A stretch of DNA of 64,000 nt, taken from assembly GCF_040370365.1 (NCBI RefSeq), contig NZ_BAABWQ010000004.1, positions 248,001 to 312,000 of the forward strand, given 5' to 3'. The notes under the pieces were generated by a model, which searched no databases, was not told the DNA's origin, and saw only the letters and a list, made by a program, of their open reading frames with translations. Below, one piece after another: positions 1-7,084 of this stretch. Position 1 is the first letter of the stretch; the number at the start of each line of letters is the position of its first letter. The position numbers were made by a program, and so were the translations under genes. This DNA is from Shimia sp040370365 (GTDB lineage: Bacteria > Pseudomonadota > Alphaproteobacteria > Rhodobacterales > Rhodobacteraceae).

Positions 1-1203
1 TTTTTCGGCCTATCGGTTTCGCTCCAAGCTGAAACTGCTAGAGGGGCACTTTCAGGGCCAGCGTCCACTCCATCTCTGCTTGCATCCGATGAACAGGAAA
101 AGAACGATGTTTTGGATGTCGATCTTCAAAAGTCTTGGTCGGAGAGAAAGGCGTCTCTAAAAGAAAGAATCGGTCTGGATATCGGTTTCGATTACAATGC
201 GCTGGCATATGCCGCTTCTGAAAGCCTTGGCGAAAACTCAGCTGGTAGTGGCGCCCTTCGCATGTTTGGTTCATGGGAGCTGGCCGGCCGCGGTTCCGCC
301 AACAGCGGTAGCCTGGTCTTCAAATTCGAGAACCGTCACAGATACGGGGACGTAGCTGTAACCGACTTCGGCGGAGAGATCGGCTATGCGGGACTGGTAA
401 GCTCAGTCTTCAGCGCTCAAGGATGGCGCACAACCCACCTATACTGGGAGCAAAATTTCGCACAGGGTCGCGGCGTTGCTTACGCTGGCTGGCTGGACGT
501 GACTGACTATGTGGATGTCTATGCCCTTGCGAGCCCATGGAGTGGGTTCTCCAATCTCGCATTTCAAACCGGATCTGGCACCATCGGTGGGCTGCCGGAT
601 GGTTCGCTTGGATTGGCGGCAGGCTATTTCTTGAACGACAATATCTATGTTGCAGCGGGCATCGCTGATGCCAATGCGGATGCGTCGGATCCACTTGCTG
701 GATGGGATACACTTTTTGGCGAGGGTGAAACCTTCAAATCGGCAGAAATCGGCTGGACCACGGGTCAAAAAGCGCGCTTCGTCAACAACGCGCACATCAC
801 ATTCTGGCAAATTGACGAACGCAAAAAGGCCGGAACGCCAAAAGGCCATGGTGTGGCCTTTAGTGTCAGCCAAATTGTCGGCGATCATTGGTTTCCGTTC
901 CTGCGTGGCGGTTGGTCGGACGGCGGAGGTAGCCTCTATGAGGCCGCATTGAGTGCTGGATTGGGCTACACGCAGGATCCAAGTCGAAATTTACTTGGTG
1001 TTGGTGTCAACTGGAGCCGCCCAAACGAAGACACGTTTGGCTCAGGACTGGATGAGCAAATTACGGTTGAGCTCTTTCAAAAGTGGCAACTGACCGAGAG
1101 CATCGAGCTGACCCCAAGCCTCCAGATTATTCATAATCCAGCATTCAATCCCAACGAAGACACCATTGCTCTGTTGGGTTTACGGGCGCGTATCGCTTTT
1201 TAG
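1..1203 (+). CDS. OprB-like carbohydrate porin (5' end outside window)
   Basis: The reading frame is open to the first base of the window and begins with what looks like the end of a signal peptide (FFGLSVSLQA followed by ETARG), so the true start lies upstream and the TTG at 112 is not the start. The rest shows the alternating aromatic/glycine strands of an outer-membrane beta-barrel of the carbohydrate-selective porin OprB family: an RMFGSWEL strand, a GWLDVTDYVDVYALASPWSGF segment and a C-terminal LRARIAF strand ending in Phe, as expected for BAM-dependent insertion. By family it would let sugars or other small solutes cross the outer membrane; the substrate is not visible. It is followed at 44 bases by another barrel protein and an exported amidohydrolase on the same strand, so the group probably acts on one extracellular substrate class. 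Confidence 0.8.
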   Translation, partial: FFGLSVSLQAETARGALSGPASTPSLLASDEQEKNDVLDVDLQKSWSERKASLKERIGLDIGFDYNALAYAASESLGENSAGSGALRMFGSWELAGRGSANSGSLVFKFENRHRYGDVAVTDFGGEIGYAGLVSSVFSAQGWRTTHLYWEQNFAQGRGVAYAGWLDVTDYVDVYALASPWSGFSNLAFQTGSGTIGGLPDGSLGLAAGYFLNDNIYVAAGIADANADASDPLAGWDTLFGEGETFKSAEIGWTTGQKARFVNNAHITFWQIDERKKAGTPKGHGVAFSVSQIVGDHWFPFLRGGWSDGGGSLYEAALSAGLGYTQDPSRNLLGVGVNWSRPNEDTFGSGLDEQITVELFQKWQLTESIELTPSLQIIHNPAFNPNEDTIALLGLRARIAF

Positions 1204-1247
1204 AGCAGTGCGGAGTTCGGAAGGTAGTTAGTTTTGGAGGAAAGAGT

Positions 1248-2114
1248 ATGACTGAAAAACAGAGTCAATTAGTCCGTGTTTTGGCATTCTCCAAAAGGGT
1301 TTCATTCGTCGCAGCAACAGTATGTGCGGTGGCCCTGTTGTTGTCGGTTCCGACATCGGCTCAGGAAGGTGCAAATCTTGATGATATTCAACGACAACGT
1401 AGCGACTCGGCAGATGCAGAAAATGGGACCAATCCCACCAAGTTAACCACACAGATGGGTCTGCAGTATTCGTACAACAAGATAAATCCGAGCCTAAATA
1501 ACGGACTGCTGGAGTTTTTCTACCAACACCCCATCGGGGATGGCTCCAAGGCGTTGAAGGTGACTGTTCCTTTTGCGGACAACCCGAATCTCCGTCAAAA
1601 CTTGAACCTGTTTGAAGAGAATGCCGTCGGTGACGTCAGCCTGACGTTTCTCAATGTCTTTCACCTGACCCCAAAGGCAGGCGCTGCCTATACCGCAGAG
1701 CTGTTTCTAAACACGGCAAGCAATGGTGCCGGCTATGGTCAAATGGCGCTCGAGACTTCGCTGTTTTATGCGATGTTCCTCGACAATGGCGCAATTTTTG
1801 CCCCGGCCTGGGTGCAGACCTTCGGTCTGGAGGGCGGCAATAGTGCTGGAAAGAAACTCAACACAACTACGCTGGATTTCTACTATGTGCCCAAGCTGCC
1901 CAATCGAAAACTATTCATGACCTTTGACCCCGCCATTGTCCATGACTGGGAAAGCAGCGACACGTTTGGAAGCCTGCAGGTCACCCTTGGAATGTTGACG
2001 GGTAAGCTTTTCGGCGGGGACAGCCAAGTTTTTATCAAGCCCGGCGTAGGAATTGGCAAGGACGCCCCGTTCGACTGGTCGTTTGAAGTCGGCTTCAAAG
2101 TTTTGAACTTTTGA
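1248..2114 (+). CDS. Outer-membrane beta-barrel protein, unknown substrate
   Basis: A 288-residue protein with a long N-region and a hydrophobic signal segment ending near residue 44 (VPTSAQ then EGANLDD). The mature part is rich in alternating hydrophobic strands and finishes with WSFEVGFKVLNF, a typical terminal barrel strand with C-terminal Phe. I do not recognise a specific family; it resembles transporter-like barrel proteins often annotated next to exported catabolic enzymes. A GGAGG ribosome binding site (in TTTTGGAGGAAAGAGT) lies just before the ATG. It sits between the porin and a small secreted protein, probably in one operon. It could be a channel or an adhesive surface protein; the barrel call is firmer than the function. 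Confidence 0.6.
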   Translation: MTEKQSQLVRVLAFSKRVSFVAATVCAVALLLSVPTSAQEGANLDDIQRQRSDSADAENGTNPTKLTTQMGLQYSYNKINPSLNNGLLEFFYQHPIGDGSKALKVTVPFADNPNLRQNLNLFEENAVGDVSLTFLNVFHLTPKAGAAYTAELFLNTASNGAGYGQMALETSLFYAMFLDNGAIFAPAWVQTFGLEGGNSAGKKLNTTTLDFYYVPKLPNRKLFMTFDPAIVHDWESSDTFGSLQVTLGMLTGKLFGGDSQVFIKPGVGIGKDAPFDWSFEVGFKVLNF

Positions 2115-2182
2115 GCCGTGTCGCAGTTGGCGCGACACCGAACCAGTCAAAAGCTTTGACGAAAACAAGTATTGGAAACACC

Positions 2183-2569
2183 ATGCTACGGCACATACTG
2201 ACGGCGACGATATTTTCCGCGTCTGCAACGCTATCCGGCGCACAGGCCATTAACGCAAACGATCTGAATGGCCTGATTTCTAACGCTTCCCCAGAAACGG
2301 AGGCCGAGAACATCAACGCAGGGACCGGCACCACTGCTTTTGATGATCTTGTGCGCTCGGCTGCGCTCGACCTTAGCACGATTGGCGCGACGCTGGGAAA
2401 AGGCGGTGCTCCCATTCGCAACGGTGTCAGCCTCGCTCAAGTGTTCTGCGGCACACACCAGCGCTTTGAAAGCCGCCTCGTTGCTCCAAGCTTTGCAAGC
2501 ATGAACACGCCAAAGCGCGGATCTTTTGACCCGCTTGCACTGCAATTAAGATCTCTGCCCTTAGAATGA
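2183..2569 (+). CDS. Small secreted protein of unknown function
   Basis: A 128-residue product with a clear signal peptide (MLRHILTATIFSASATLSGAQA, cleavage near residue 22). The frame is open further upstream to 2111, but the ATG at 2183 directly precedes the signal peptide and has a GGAAA-type ribosome binding site, so it is preferred. The mature part has no motif that I recognise and contains a single Cys (VFCGTH). It ends 11 bases before the amidohydrolase start, implying co-transcription. It may be an accessory or structural partner of the exported cluster; no function can be assigned. Confidence 0.5.
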   Translation: MLRHILTATIFSASATLSGAQAINANDLNGLISNASPETEAENINAGTGTTAFDDLVRSAALDLSTIGATLGKGGAPIRNGVSLAQVFCGTHQRFESRLVAPSFASMNTPKRGSFDPLALQLRSLPLE

Positions 2570-2580
2570 AAGGATTTTAG

Positions 2581-4272
2581 ATGTCACTGTCTTTCAAGAG
2601 AATAAGAAACCAATTCACGGCGTGTTCCGCGTTAGGCCTGTCGGCTGGTTTGGTTTTCAGCCAACCCGTATTTGCGCAGGATTTTGATTTGGTTATCCTC
2701 AATGGCCGCGTGATGGATCCGGAGACCATGCTGGACGCGGTCCTTAACGTCGGTATCACGGATGGCATTATCCAGACCATCACAGCAGACGAAATCACTG
2801 GCGCTGAGACGATCTTTGCGCAGGGACATGTAGTGTCGCCAGGATTCATCGACTTCCATTTTCACGCACTTGACGGTCTTTCATTGAAGCTTGCTGCTTT
2901 GGACGGTGTTACCACCGGTATGGATCTTGAGATCGGGGCTATAAACGTTGGTGACTGGTACAGCGCCAAAGCAGACGCCTGGCCATTGAACTATGGTACT
3001 GGTGTCAGTCAAGAAGGTGCTCGATTGCGGGTGCACGACCCAGAGGTCGATATTGACGGCTGGTATGATGCGCCGCTCATACTTGGCGGTCTGCGGGCCG
3101 AGGCCTGCGCGGATGGGTTCTGCGGTTGGCAGGACGGACGCAGCGATTTGGGCGAGCTAAATCAGGTTTTGTCCATTATTGATGACGAGCTTCGCCAAGG
3201 TGCCCTTAATATCGCCTCCACTGTGGGTTACATGGCCAATGGCCTTACGACATATGAAATGTTCAAGACACAGGAAGTTGGGTCTTTTTACGGACGCTAC
3301 CTTGGGGCGCATGTGCGTTTTCATGGCAGCCCTGTGACCCCCGAAGCACCACTCGGTTTTGATGAAATTTTGGCCAATGCTATGGCGCTTGATGCACCAG
3401 TTGCTCTGTTGCACAACAATGACTATGGATGGTGGGAGAACGAAGAAAAGCTGCAGGCTGCTAGATCACAAGGGTACAACGTGTGGTCAGAGTACTATCC
3501 GTACACTGCGGCTTCGACGTCAATCTCCTCTGACTTCTTCCAGCCCGAAGTCTATGCCACCTTCGGAGTTCCCTACGAAGACTCAATGTACGATCCGATC
3601 GCCGACAAGTTTCTGACGCAGTCGGAGTATGAGGCAACGCGTGATTCTGACCCCAGCCGTCTCGTTGTTGTATTCAGTCCTTCTCGTAAAATATGGCTGC
3701 CCTATTGGCTGCGGATGCCGCATATGATTGTCGCTTCTGACTCGATCTACTCCGGCAAAGGTCTGGACAGTTGGGATCTTGATCCGTCTGAGTATCAGGG
3801 CCATCCACGAACCGCTGGCACCCGCGGGACGGTGTTTCGGCTTGGACGAGAACAGGGTGTTCCACTCATGTTTACTATTGCGCAAATGTCGTATTGGCCG
3901 GCGAAACACCTCGGCGATACAGGTCTGCAGGACATGAAGGTGCGTGGACGTATGCAGGAGGGTATGGTGGCCGATATCACAATCTTCGATCCCGTGCGCG
4001 TTCGTGACAATGCGACTTACAAAGCTGGTCAACAAGGCAATCCAACGACGGGAATTCCCTACGTCATCGTTAACGGAAAGCTGGTGGTCAAGGACGGAGC
4101 GTTCCAAAAAGTCTGGGCCGGCCAACCCATCCGTTTTCCGGTAGAAGATCGTGGCCGATTTGAGCCTATTGTCGTTAAGGAGTGGTTGCAGAATTTCGCG
4201 ATCCAACCGTTCTCTGTGCATCAATCCGGAGCGGACAGTCTTGCTGAAGCCGGCTCTGCAAATTCAGAGTGA
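2581..4272 (+). CDS. Exported D-aminoacylase-like amidohydrolase
   Basis: A 563-residue member of the metal-dependent amidohydrolase superfamily, closest in layout to N-acyl-D-amino-acid deacylases and D-glutamate deacylases. A signal peptide ends at about residue 32 (QPVFA, then QDFD). Next come the N-terminal composite domain (LVILNGRVMDP), the metal-binding HxH of strand 1 (FIDFHFHALD, about residues 93-102), a later ASDS near residue 385 where the barrel Asp ligand is expected, and the C-terminal return to the composite domain (GRMQEGMVADITIFDP). The family hydrolyses N-acylated D-amino acids; here the reaction would be periplasmic, unusual because many family members are cytosolic. Together with the two barrel proteins upstream this suggests uptake and trimming of acyl-amino acids or peptidoglycan-derived compounds, which is inference. 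Confidence 0.75.
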   Translation: MSLSFKRIRNQFTACSALGLSAGLVFSQPVFAQDFDLVILNGRVMDPETMLDAVLNVGITDGIIQTITADEITGAETIFAQGHVVSPGFIDFHFHALDGLSLKLAALDGVTTGMDLEIGAINVGDWYSAKADAWPLNYGTGVSQEGARLRVHDPEVDIDGWYDAPLILGGLRAEACADGFCGWQDGRSDLGELNQVLSIIDDELRQGALNIASTVGYMANGLTTYEMFKTQEVGSFYGRYLGAHVRFHGSPVTPEAPLGFDEILANAMALDAPVALLHNNDYGWWENEEKLQAARSQGYNVWSEYYPYTAASTSISSDFFQPEVYATFGVPYEDSMYDPIADKFLTQSEYEATRDSDPSRLVVVFSPSRKIWLPYWLRMPHMIVASDSIYSGKGLDSWDLDPSEYQGHPRTAGTRGTVFRLGREQGVPLMFTIAQMSYWPAKHLGDTGLQDMKVRGRMQEGMVADITIFDPVRVRDNATYKAGQQGNPTTGIPYVIVNGKLVVKDGAFQKVWAGQPIRFPVEDRGRFEPIVVKEWLQNFAIQPFSVHQSGADSLAEAGSANSE

Positions 4273-4344
4273 CCCCCTTCATGTCGACCTACGTCATGCT
4301 GGTTTTGTGCCGCATAAGGAGCGGCGCGGTTTAGGCCTTTGGAC

Positions 4345-4372
4345 AAGGGCTGTTTCGAATGAAGCAGCCCTT
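4345..4372. terminator. Strong hairpin after the amidohydrolase
   Basis: AAGGGCTG and CAGCCCTT pair around an inner TTC/GAA stem with a GAAT loop, giving about 12 base pairs. There is no T-run on either side, so it may be a factor-assisted end of the porin-amidohydrolase operon or simply an RNA-stabilising structure. The rest of 4273-4479 holds no gene; it contains a second, looser inverted repeat (GGGGAGGC ... GCCTCCCC, roughly 4420-4476). Confidence 0.35.
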
Positions 4373-4479
4373 ACGGAGGACCCGTAAACCTGTTCGTTGG
4401 TTCAGCATTTAAGAACGGAGATGGGGAGGCGAAATCCTCGCTTTGGGAACGCGGATGCTTTCCCCCGAGCCTCCCCAAC

Positions 4480-4835
4480 TGAACTGGTCCTCGTCTATGT
4501 TTAGAAAAACGGGAAACCGAGAGTGGCAAACAAGCAACCAAAGCCGGAAGAGATTGTCTCGAAGTTAGGGCAGGATGAAGTTCTTATAGGGCACGGCGTG
4601 TCTCGTTTGGATGCAATCAGACAGATCGGCGTTTTTGAAGAAACCTATTATCGCCAGCGCAAGCAATGTGGTGGAATGGGCGTAGATCACTTGAAGGAAC
4701 TGACGCGACTGCATAAGGAAAAAGAGCCACTGAGAAGGGCTGTATCCGATCTGACGTTGGATAAATTGATCCTGAAGGAAGTTGCTCGGGGAAACTTATG
4801 AGCCCCGTTCGCGTCGCGTTTGCATCGGTCTCGTT
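4480..4835 (+). mobile_element. Remnant of an IS3-family insertion sequence (left end and orfA)
   Basis: The sequence from TGAACTGGTCC onward looks like the left end of an IS3-family element, with the orfA start 43 bases in. orfA is intact to its stop. The orfB start codon overlaps the orfA stop in the usual way (TTATGAGCCCC), but similarity to an OrfB start (MSP-R-) fades after a few codons, and there is no DDE domain or right end before the tRNA gene. The element is therefore truncated and should not move on its own. The exact left boundary is an estimate; no target-site duplication was identified. Confidence 0.6.
4523..4801 (+). pseudogene. IS3-family transposase OrfA (orphan, helix-turn-helix part)
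   Basis: A 92-residue OrfA starting at GTG. It shows the expected layout: an N-terminal helix-turn-helix (EEIVSKLGQDEVL...RLDAIRQIGVFEETYYRQRKQ), the linker GGMGVDHLKEL, then a leucine-zipper stretch ending in LRRAVSDLTLDKLILKEVARGNL, which is characteristic of OrfA proteins in this IS3 subgroup. OrfA alone lacks catalytic DDE residues; in an intact element it supplies DNA binding through a frameshifted OrfAB. Because orfB is missing it is annotated as a broken element. Several residues differ from the usual signature (EKEPLRRAV rather than ENERLRRAV), consistent with decay. Confidence 0.75.
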
Positions 4836-5053
4836 CCAAGGCAGTTCAATGTATGGGAGCGCAGGGTTTGTCAGGTTCTTGGGCATTCTCGCTCCACTCA
4901 ATCCGAAGACCATTTCGCGTGATATACGTATCGGCGAAACCACCAAGTTTATGAGTTCGCGCCATAGAGCAAATCCGAAACGCAAAGAGTGTGAGCTAAA
5001 GTTCAACGAACTGACGCACGCATTGTAAAAAACAAGGAAATGCATTGATTGAA

Positions 5054-5129
<76 letters not shown>

Positions 5130-5184
5130 GGTGACGCGCGTTCTAGCGCCACTCTCAACTGTCTGCAAGTCCTACTTTATGACT

Positions 5185-5646
5185 TTATTCTTCAGTTTCA
5201 GAGGCGACCTTTGCTTTACGCCGCAGTCGCATATTAATGATGCTCGCCTCTTCCACTTTCTTGCTGTTTTGTATCTTGAGCTTGCCAAATTCCGGTATGT
5301 TCAATCCGCGCCCACCTTGCAAAGTTTCCCCCAAAATAGCCAAGGTCGCTTCGATTGCGGGCTTCGCGTCCCGCTTTTTCACACCGGATCGTGCAACAAC
5401 AGCTTCGATCAAATCGCGTTTGCGCAGTGCATCGTCGACCACATCCAGCGTTTCCACTGAATCGTCCGCATCCGTTGTCGCCTCTGTCACCACCGTAAGC
5501 TCCTCTGAAGGTTGGGCCGCCTCAGCGCTTTCACGCAGATTGGCGCTGGTCTTTCGCGTCGTAGTGCTTCTTGCTCTTGTCTTGGTTGATTTGGCGCGAC
5601 TCGTGGTCGTCTTGCCTTTGGCACGGGATGTTGCCGCTTTCGCCAT
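5185..5646 (-). CDS. HU-family DNA-binding protein with basic N-terminal tail
   Basis: A 153-residue protein in two parts. Residues 1 to about 70 form a Lys/Arg/Thr/Ser/Ala-rich tail (KTTTSRAKSTKTRARSTTTRK) like those of histone H1-like bacterial tails. Residues about 75-145 carry an HU/IHF fold (RKRDLIEAVVARSGVKKRDAKPAIEATLAILGETLQGG followed by LNIPEFGKLKIQNSKK). The typical PR(N)P tip is replaced (MRLRRK), so minor-groove insertion may differ from classic HU. It is expected to bind DNA non-specifically and compact the nucleoid. The gene stands alone next to tRNA-Val; its neighbour in the same direction is phaR, 161 bases upstream. Confidence 0.85.
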   Translation of the reverse strand: MAKAATSRAKGKTTTSRAKSTKTRARSTTTRKTSANLRESAEAAQPSEELTVVTEATTDADDSVETLDVVDDALRKRDLIEAVVARSGVKKRDAKPAIEATLAILGETLQGGRGLNIPEFGKLKIQNSKKVEEASIINMRLRRKAKVASETEE

Positions 5647-5807
5647 GATTGTACCTCACTGGTCTGCTCGACACGAAAAGTCTAGCAAGAGCAGAAAGAA
5701 AAAGACAGGTGTTTCCGCCAAACCGCACAATATATGGGCGCTTTGGCGGTCAATTTGTCTATATCAGCGGTTGAAGTGATGCCTGGTCAAAGCCGAGGCT
5801 CTCAGCC

Positions 5808-6356
5808 CTATTTCAACTTGGACAGTTTGTCTTGCAACTCGGCGAGCTGCTTCTTGATGTCGTCCAGATCTTCACCTTCGCCACTTGAATTCTCAGTGTC
5901 CTGCGCGGGGCCTGAGCTGCCCGGCCAAGCCATTCCGCCGGTCATCGCCTTCATAAAGGCCTCATGCTGCGCCTGCATCGCTTCAAGACCCGGCACTTTC
6001 ATGCCGCCGCCCATGCTCTCCATCACCTTCTCTTGGCTTTCACGAAGCATTTCGAAGGAGGTCTGCAAGAACTGTGGCACCATCGATGTAGCTTGGGTGG
6101 TGTAAGCGCGGACCAGATCATTGAGCACATTAACCGGCAGAACATTCTCTCCACGGCTTTCGTGCTCTGCAATGATCTGAAGCAGATATTGACGGGTCAG
6201 GTCATCTCCGCTTTTTAGATCTACAATCTGAACTTCCCGTCCAGACCGAATAAAACCTGCGATGTCTTCAAGCGTCACGTAGTCGCTGGTTTCAGTGTTA
6301 TAAAGCCTGCGGCTCGCGTAGCGTTTGATCAGCAGTGGTTTTTTATCTTCGGCCAC
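5808..6356 (-). CDS. phaR: Polyhydroxyalkanoate synthesis repressor PhaR
   Basis: A 182-residue regulator. Residues 8-70 are the PHB accumulation regulator DNA-binding domain (LLIKRYASRRLYNTETSDYVTLEDIAGFIRSGREVQIVDLKSGDDLT), followed by the PHB-binding segment (RQYLLQIIAEHESRGENVLPVNVLNDLVRAY). The C-terminal third is Gly/Met-rich and ends in a short coiled coil (DDIKKQLAELQDKLSKL). The start is GTG with GGGGAG eight bases upstream. In Paracoccus and Rhodobacter PhaR represses the phasin and its own gene and releases DNA on binding nascent PHB granules. Matching palindromes lie upstream of phaP and between phaC and phaZ here, so control of both is likely. Confidence 0.95.
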   Translation of the reverse strand: MAEDKKPLLIKRYASRRLYNTETSDYVTLEDIAGFIRSGREVQIVDLKSGDDLTRQYLLQIIAEHESRGENVLPVNVLNDLVRAYTTQATSMVPQFLQTSFEMLRESQEKVMESMGGGMKVPGLEAMQAQHEAFMKAMTGGMAWPGSSGPAQDTENSSGEGEDLDDIKKQLAELQDKLSKLK

Positions 6357-6407
6357 GTGAATCTCCCCAACATTTATGCGCTGCAGGGAAGCCTATGCGA
6401 CCGCAGC

Positions 6408-6439
6408 ACAAAAAGAAAGGGCGGGCACAAGGCCCGCCC
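6408..6439 (-). terminator. Intrinsic terminator of phaP
   Basis: On the minus strand an 8-bp stem GGGCGGGC/GCCCGCCC with a 5-base loop is followed by TTTCTTTTT. It lies just downstream of the phaP stop and upstream of phaR, separating the two transcription units. Confidence 0.85.
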
Positions 6440-6489
6440 CCGCAAACTGCGCCTCAGGGAGGAAGGAGGCAGCAGACTTGCGACGTTTC

Positions 6490-6936
6490 TTACTTGGCTG
6501 TCGCTTTCTTGGCAGCAGAAGTCACCTCTTCGGTGGCTTTCTTCACAGCAGCTGTTGCTTCTTCTGTGGCCTCTTTGCCTGCAGACATCAGCAGCTCGAC
6601 AGTTTCCATCTGAACCTTTTTGGCAACTTCAGCGAAAGCCGCCATGTTCTCAGCAGCAACTTCTGCTTGAGCGGATGCAAAATCAGTGATCGCTTTTGCA
6701 TAGTCAGCTGGCTCTTCTTTTGCCTTGGACATGTCGCTGAGCTTGGACAACGTGTCTTTGGTCCATTTGGAGGAAATCTCAGAAGATTTCTCAGCTGCAC
6801 CCAGCGCAACGGCTGTCAATTTCTCATTCAGAGCTGCAGAGTTTTTGAACGCGTCTTCAAATGCAGACGTGTCTACCGGGAATGCGCCCATTACGTCTTT
6901 GAAGATCGCTGTCACGTCCTGTGGTGCTTTAGCCAT
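6490..6936 (-). CDS. phaP: Phasin, PHB granule surface protein
   Basis: A 148-residue amphipathic, Ala/Lys/Glu-rich, almost fully helical protein without Cys, matching the phasin family (VTAIFKDVMGAFPVDTSAFEDAFKNSAALNEKL ... SKWTKDTLSKLSDM). The C-terminal tail is an AAVKKATEEVTSAAKKATAK repeat like those of histone H1/PhaF-type tails. It coats polyhydroxybutyrate granules and sets their number and size. The start is ATG with AAGGAACT upstream. It has its own promoter region, with two PhaR-like palindromes about 90-130 bases upstream, and its own terminator, fitting the strong PHB-induced expression known for phasins. Confidence 0.92.
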   Translation of the reverse strand: MAKAPQDVTAIFKDVMGAFPVDTSAFEDAFKNSAALNEKLTAVALGAAEKSSEISSKWTKDTLSKLSDMSKAKEEPADYAKAITDFASAQAEVAAENMAAFAEVAKKVQMETVELLMSAGKEATEEATAAVKKATEEVTSAAKKATAK

Positions 6937-7021
6937 TGTTCCAGTTCCTTGCTTAAATAACAGCCGCTGAAATACGGGAGGTGTTGTGGGCTGTGTTTCT
7001 AGTGTCTGGAAACAATATGAA

Positions 7022-7036
7022 TGCTGCAGCGCGGCA
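7022..7036. promoter_or_regulatory. Putative PhaR operator 1 upstream of phaP
   Basis: TGCTGC-AGC-GCGGCA fits the pattern TGCYGC-N3-GCRGCA seen three times in this block. PhaR of Paracoccus and Rhodobacter binds TGC-rich palindromes of the CTGC-N3/4-GCAG type. It lies 86 bases upstream of the phaP start, 29 bases from the next copy. Confidence 0.6.
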
Positions 7037-7050
7037 TTTCAAGTTTTTTT

Positions 7051-7065
7051 TGCCGCACCGCAGCA
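7051..7065. promoter_or_regulatory. Putative PhaR operator 2 upstream of phaP
   Basis: TGCCGC-ACC-GCAGCA is followed by TAAA, exactly as in the phaC/phaZ copy. In its outer arms it is the inverted form of operator 1. It lies 20 bases beyond the phaC stop, so phaP control is the natural reading. Confidence 0.6.
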
Positions 7066-7084
7066 TAAATCCTGCAAATACTTG

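Noticed and set aside
112..1203. Porin starting at TTG 112
   Set aside because: The frame is open to base 1 and the upstream codons give the end of a signal peptide, so the gene is cut by the window edge.
4798..5028. 76-codon frame after the IS3 orfA
   Set aside because: Only the first few codons resemble an OrfB start; the rest has no transposase features, so it is part of the remnant.
6381..6407. Fourth PhaR palindrome upstream of phaR
   Set aside because: Only one half (GCAGCA) fits; the other arm does not match, so autoregulation is not shown by sequence.
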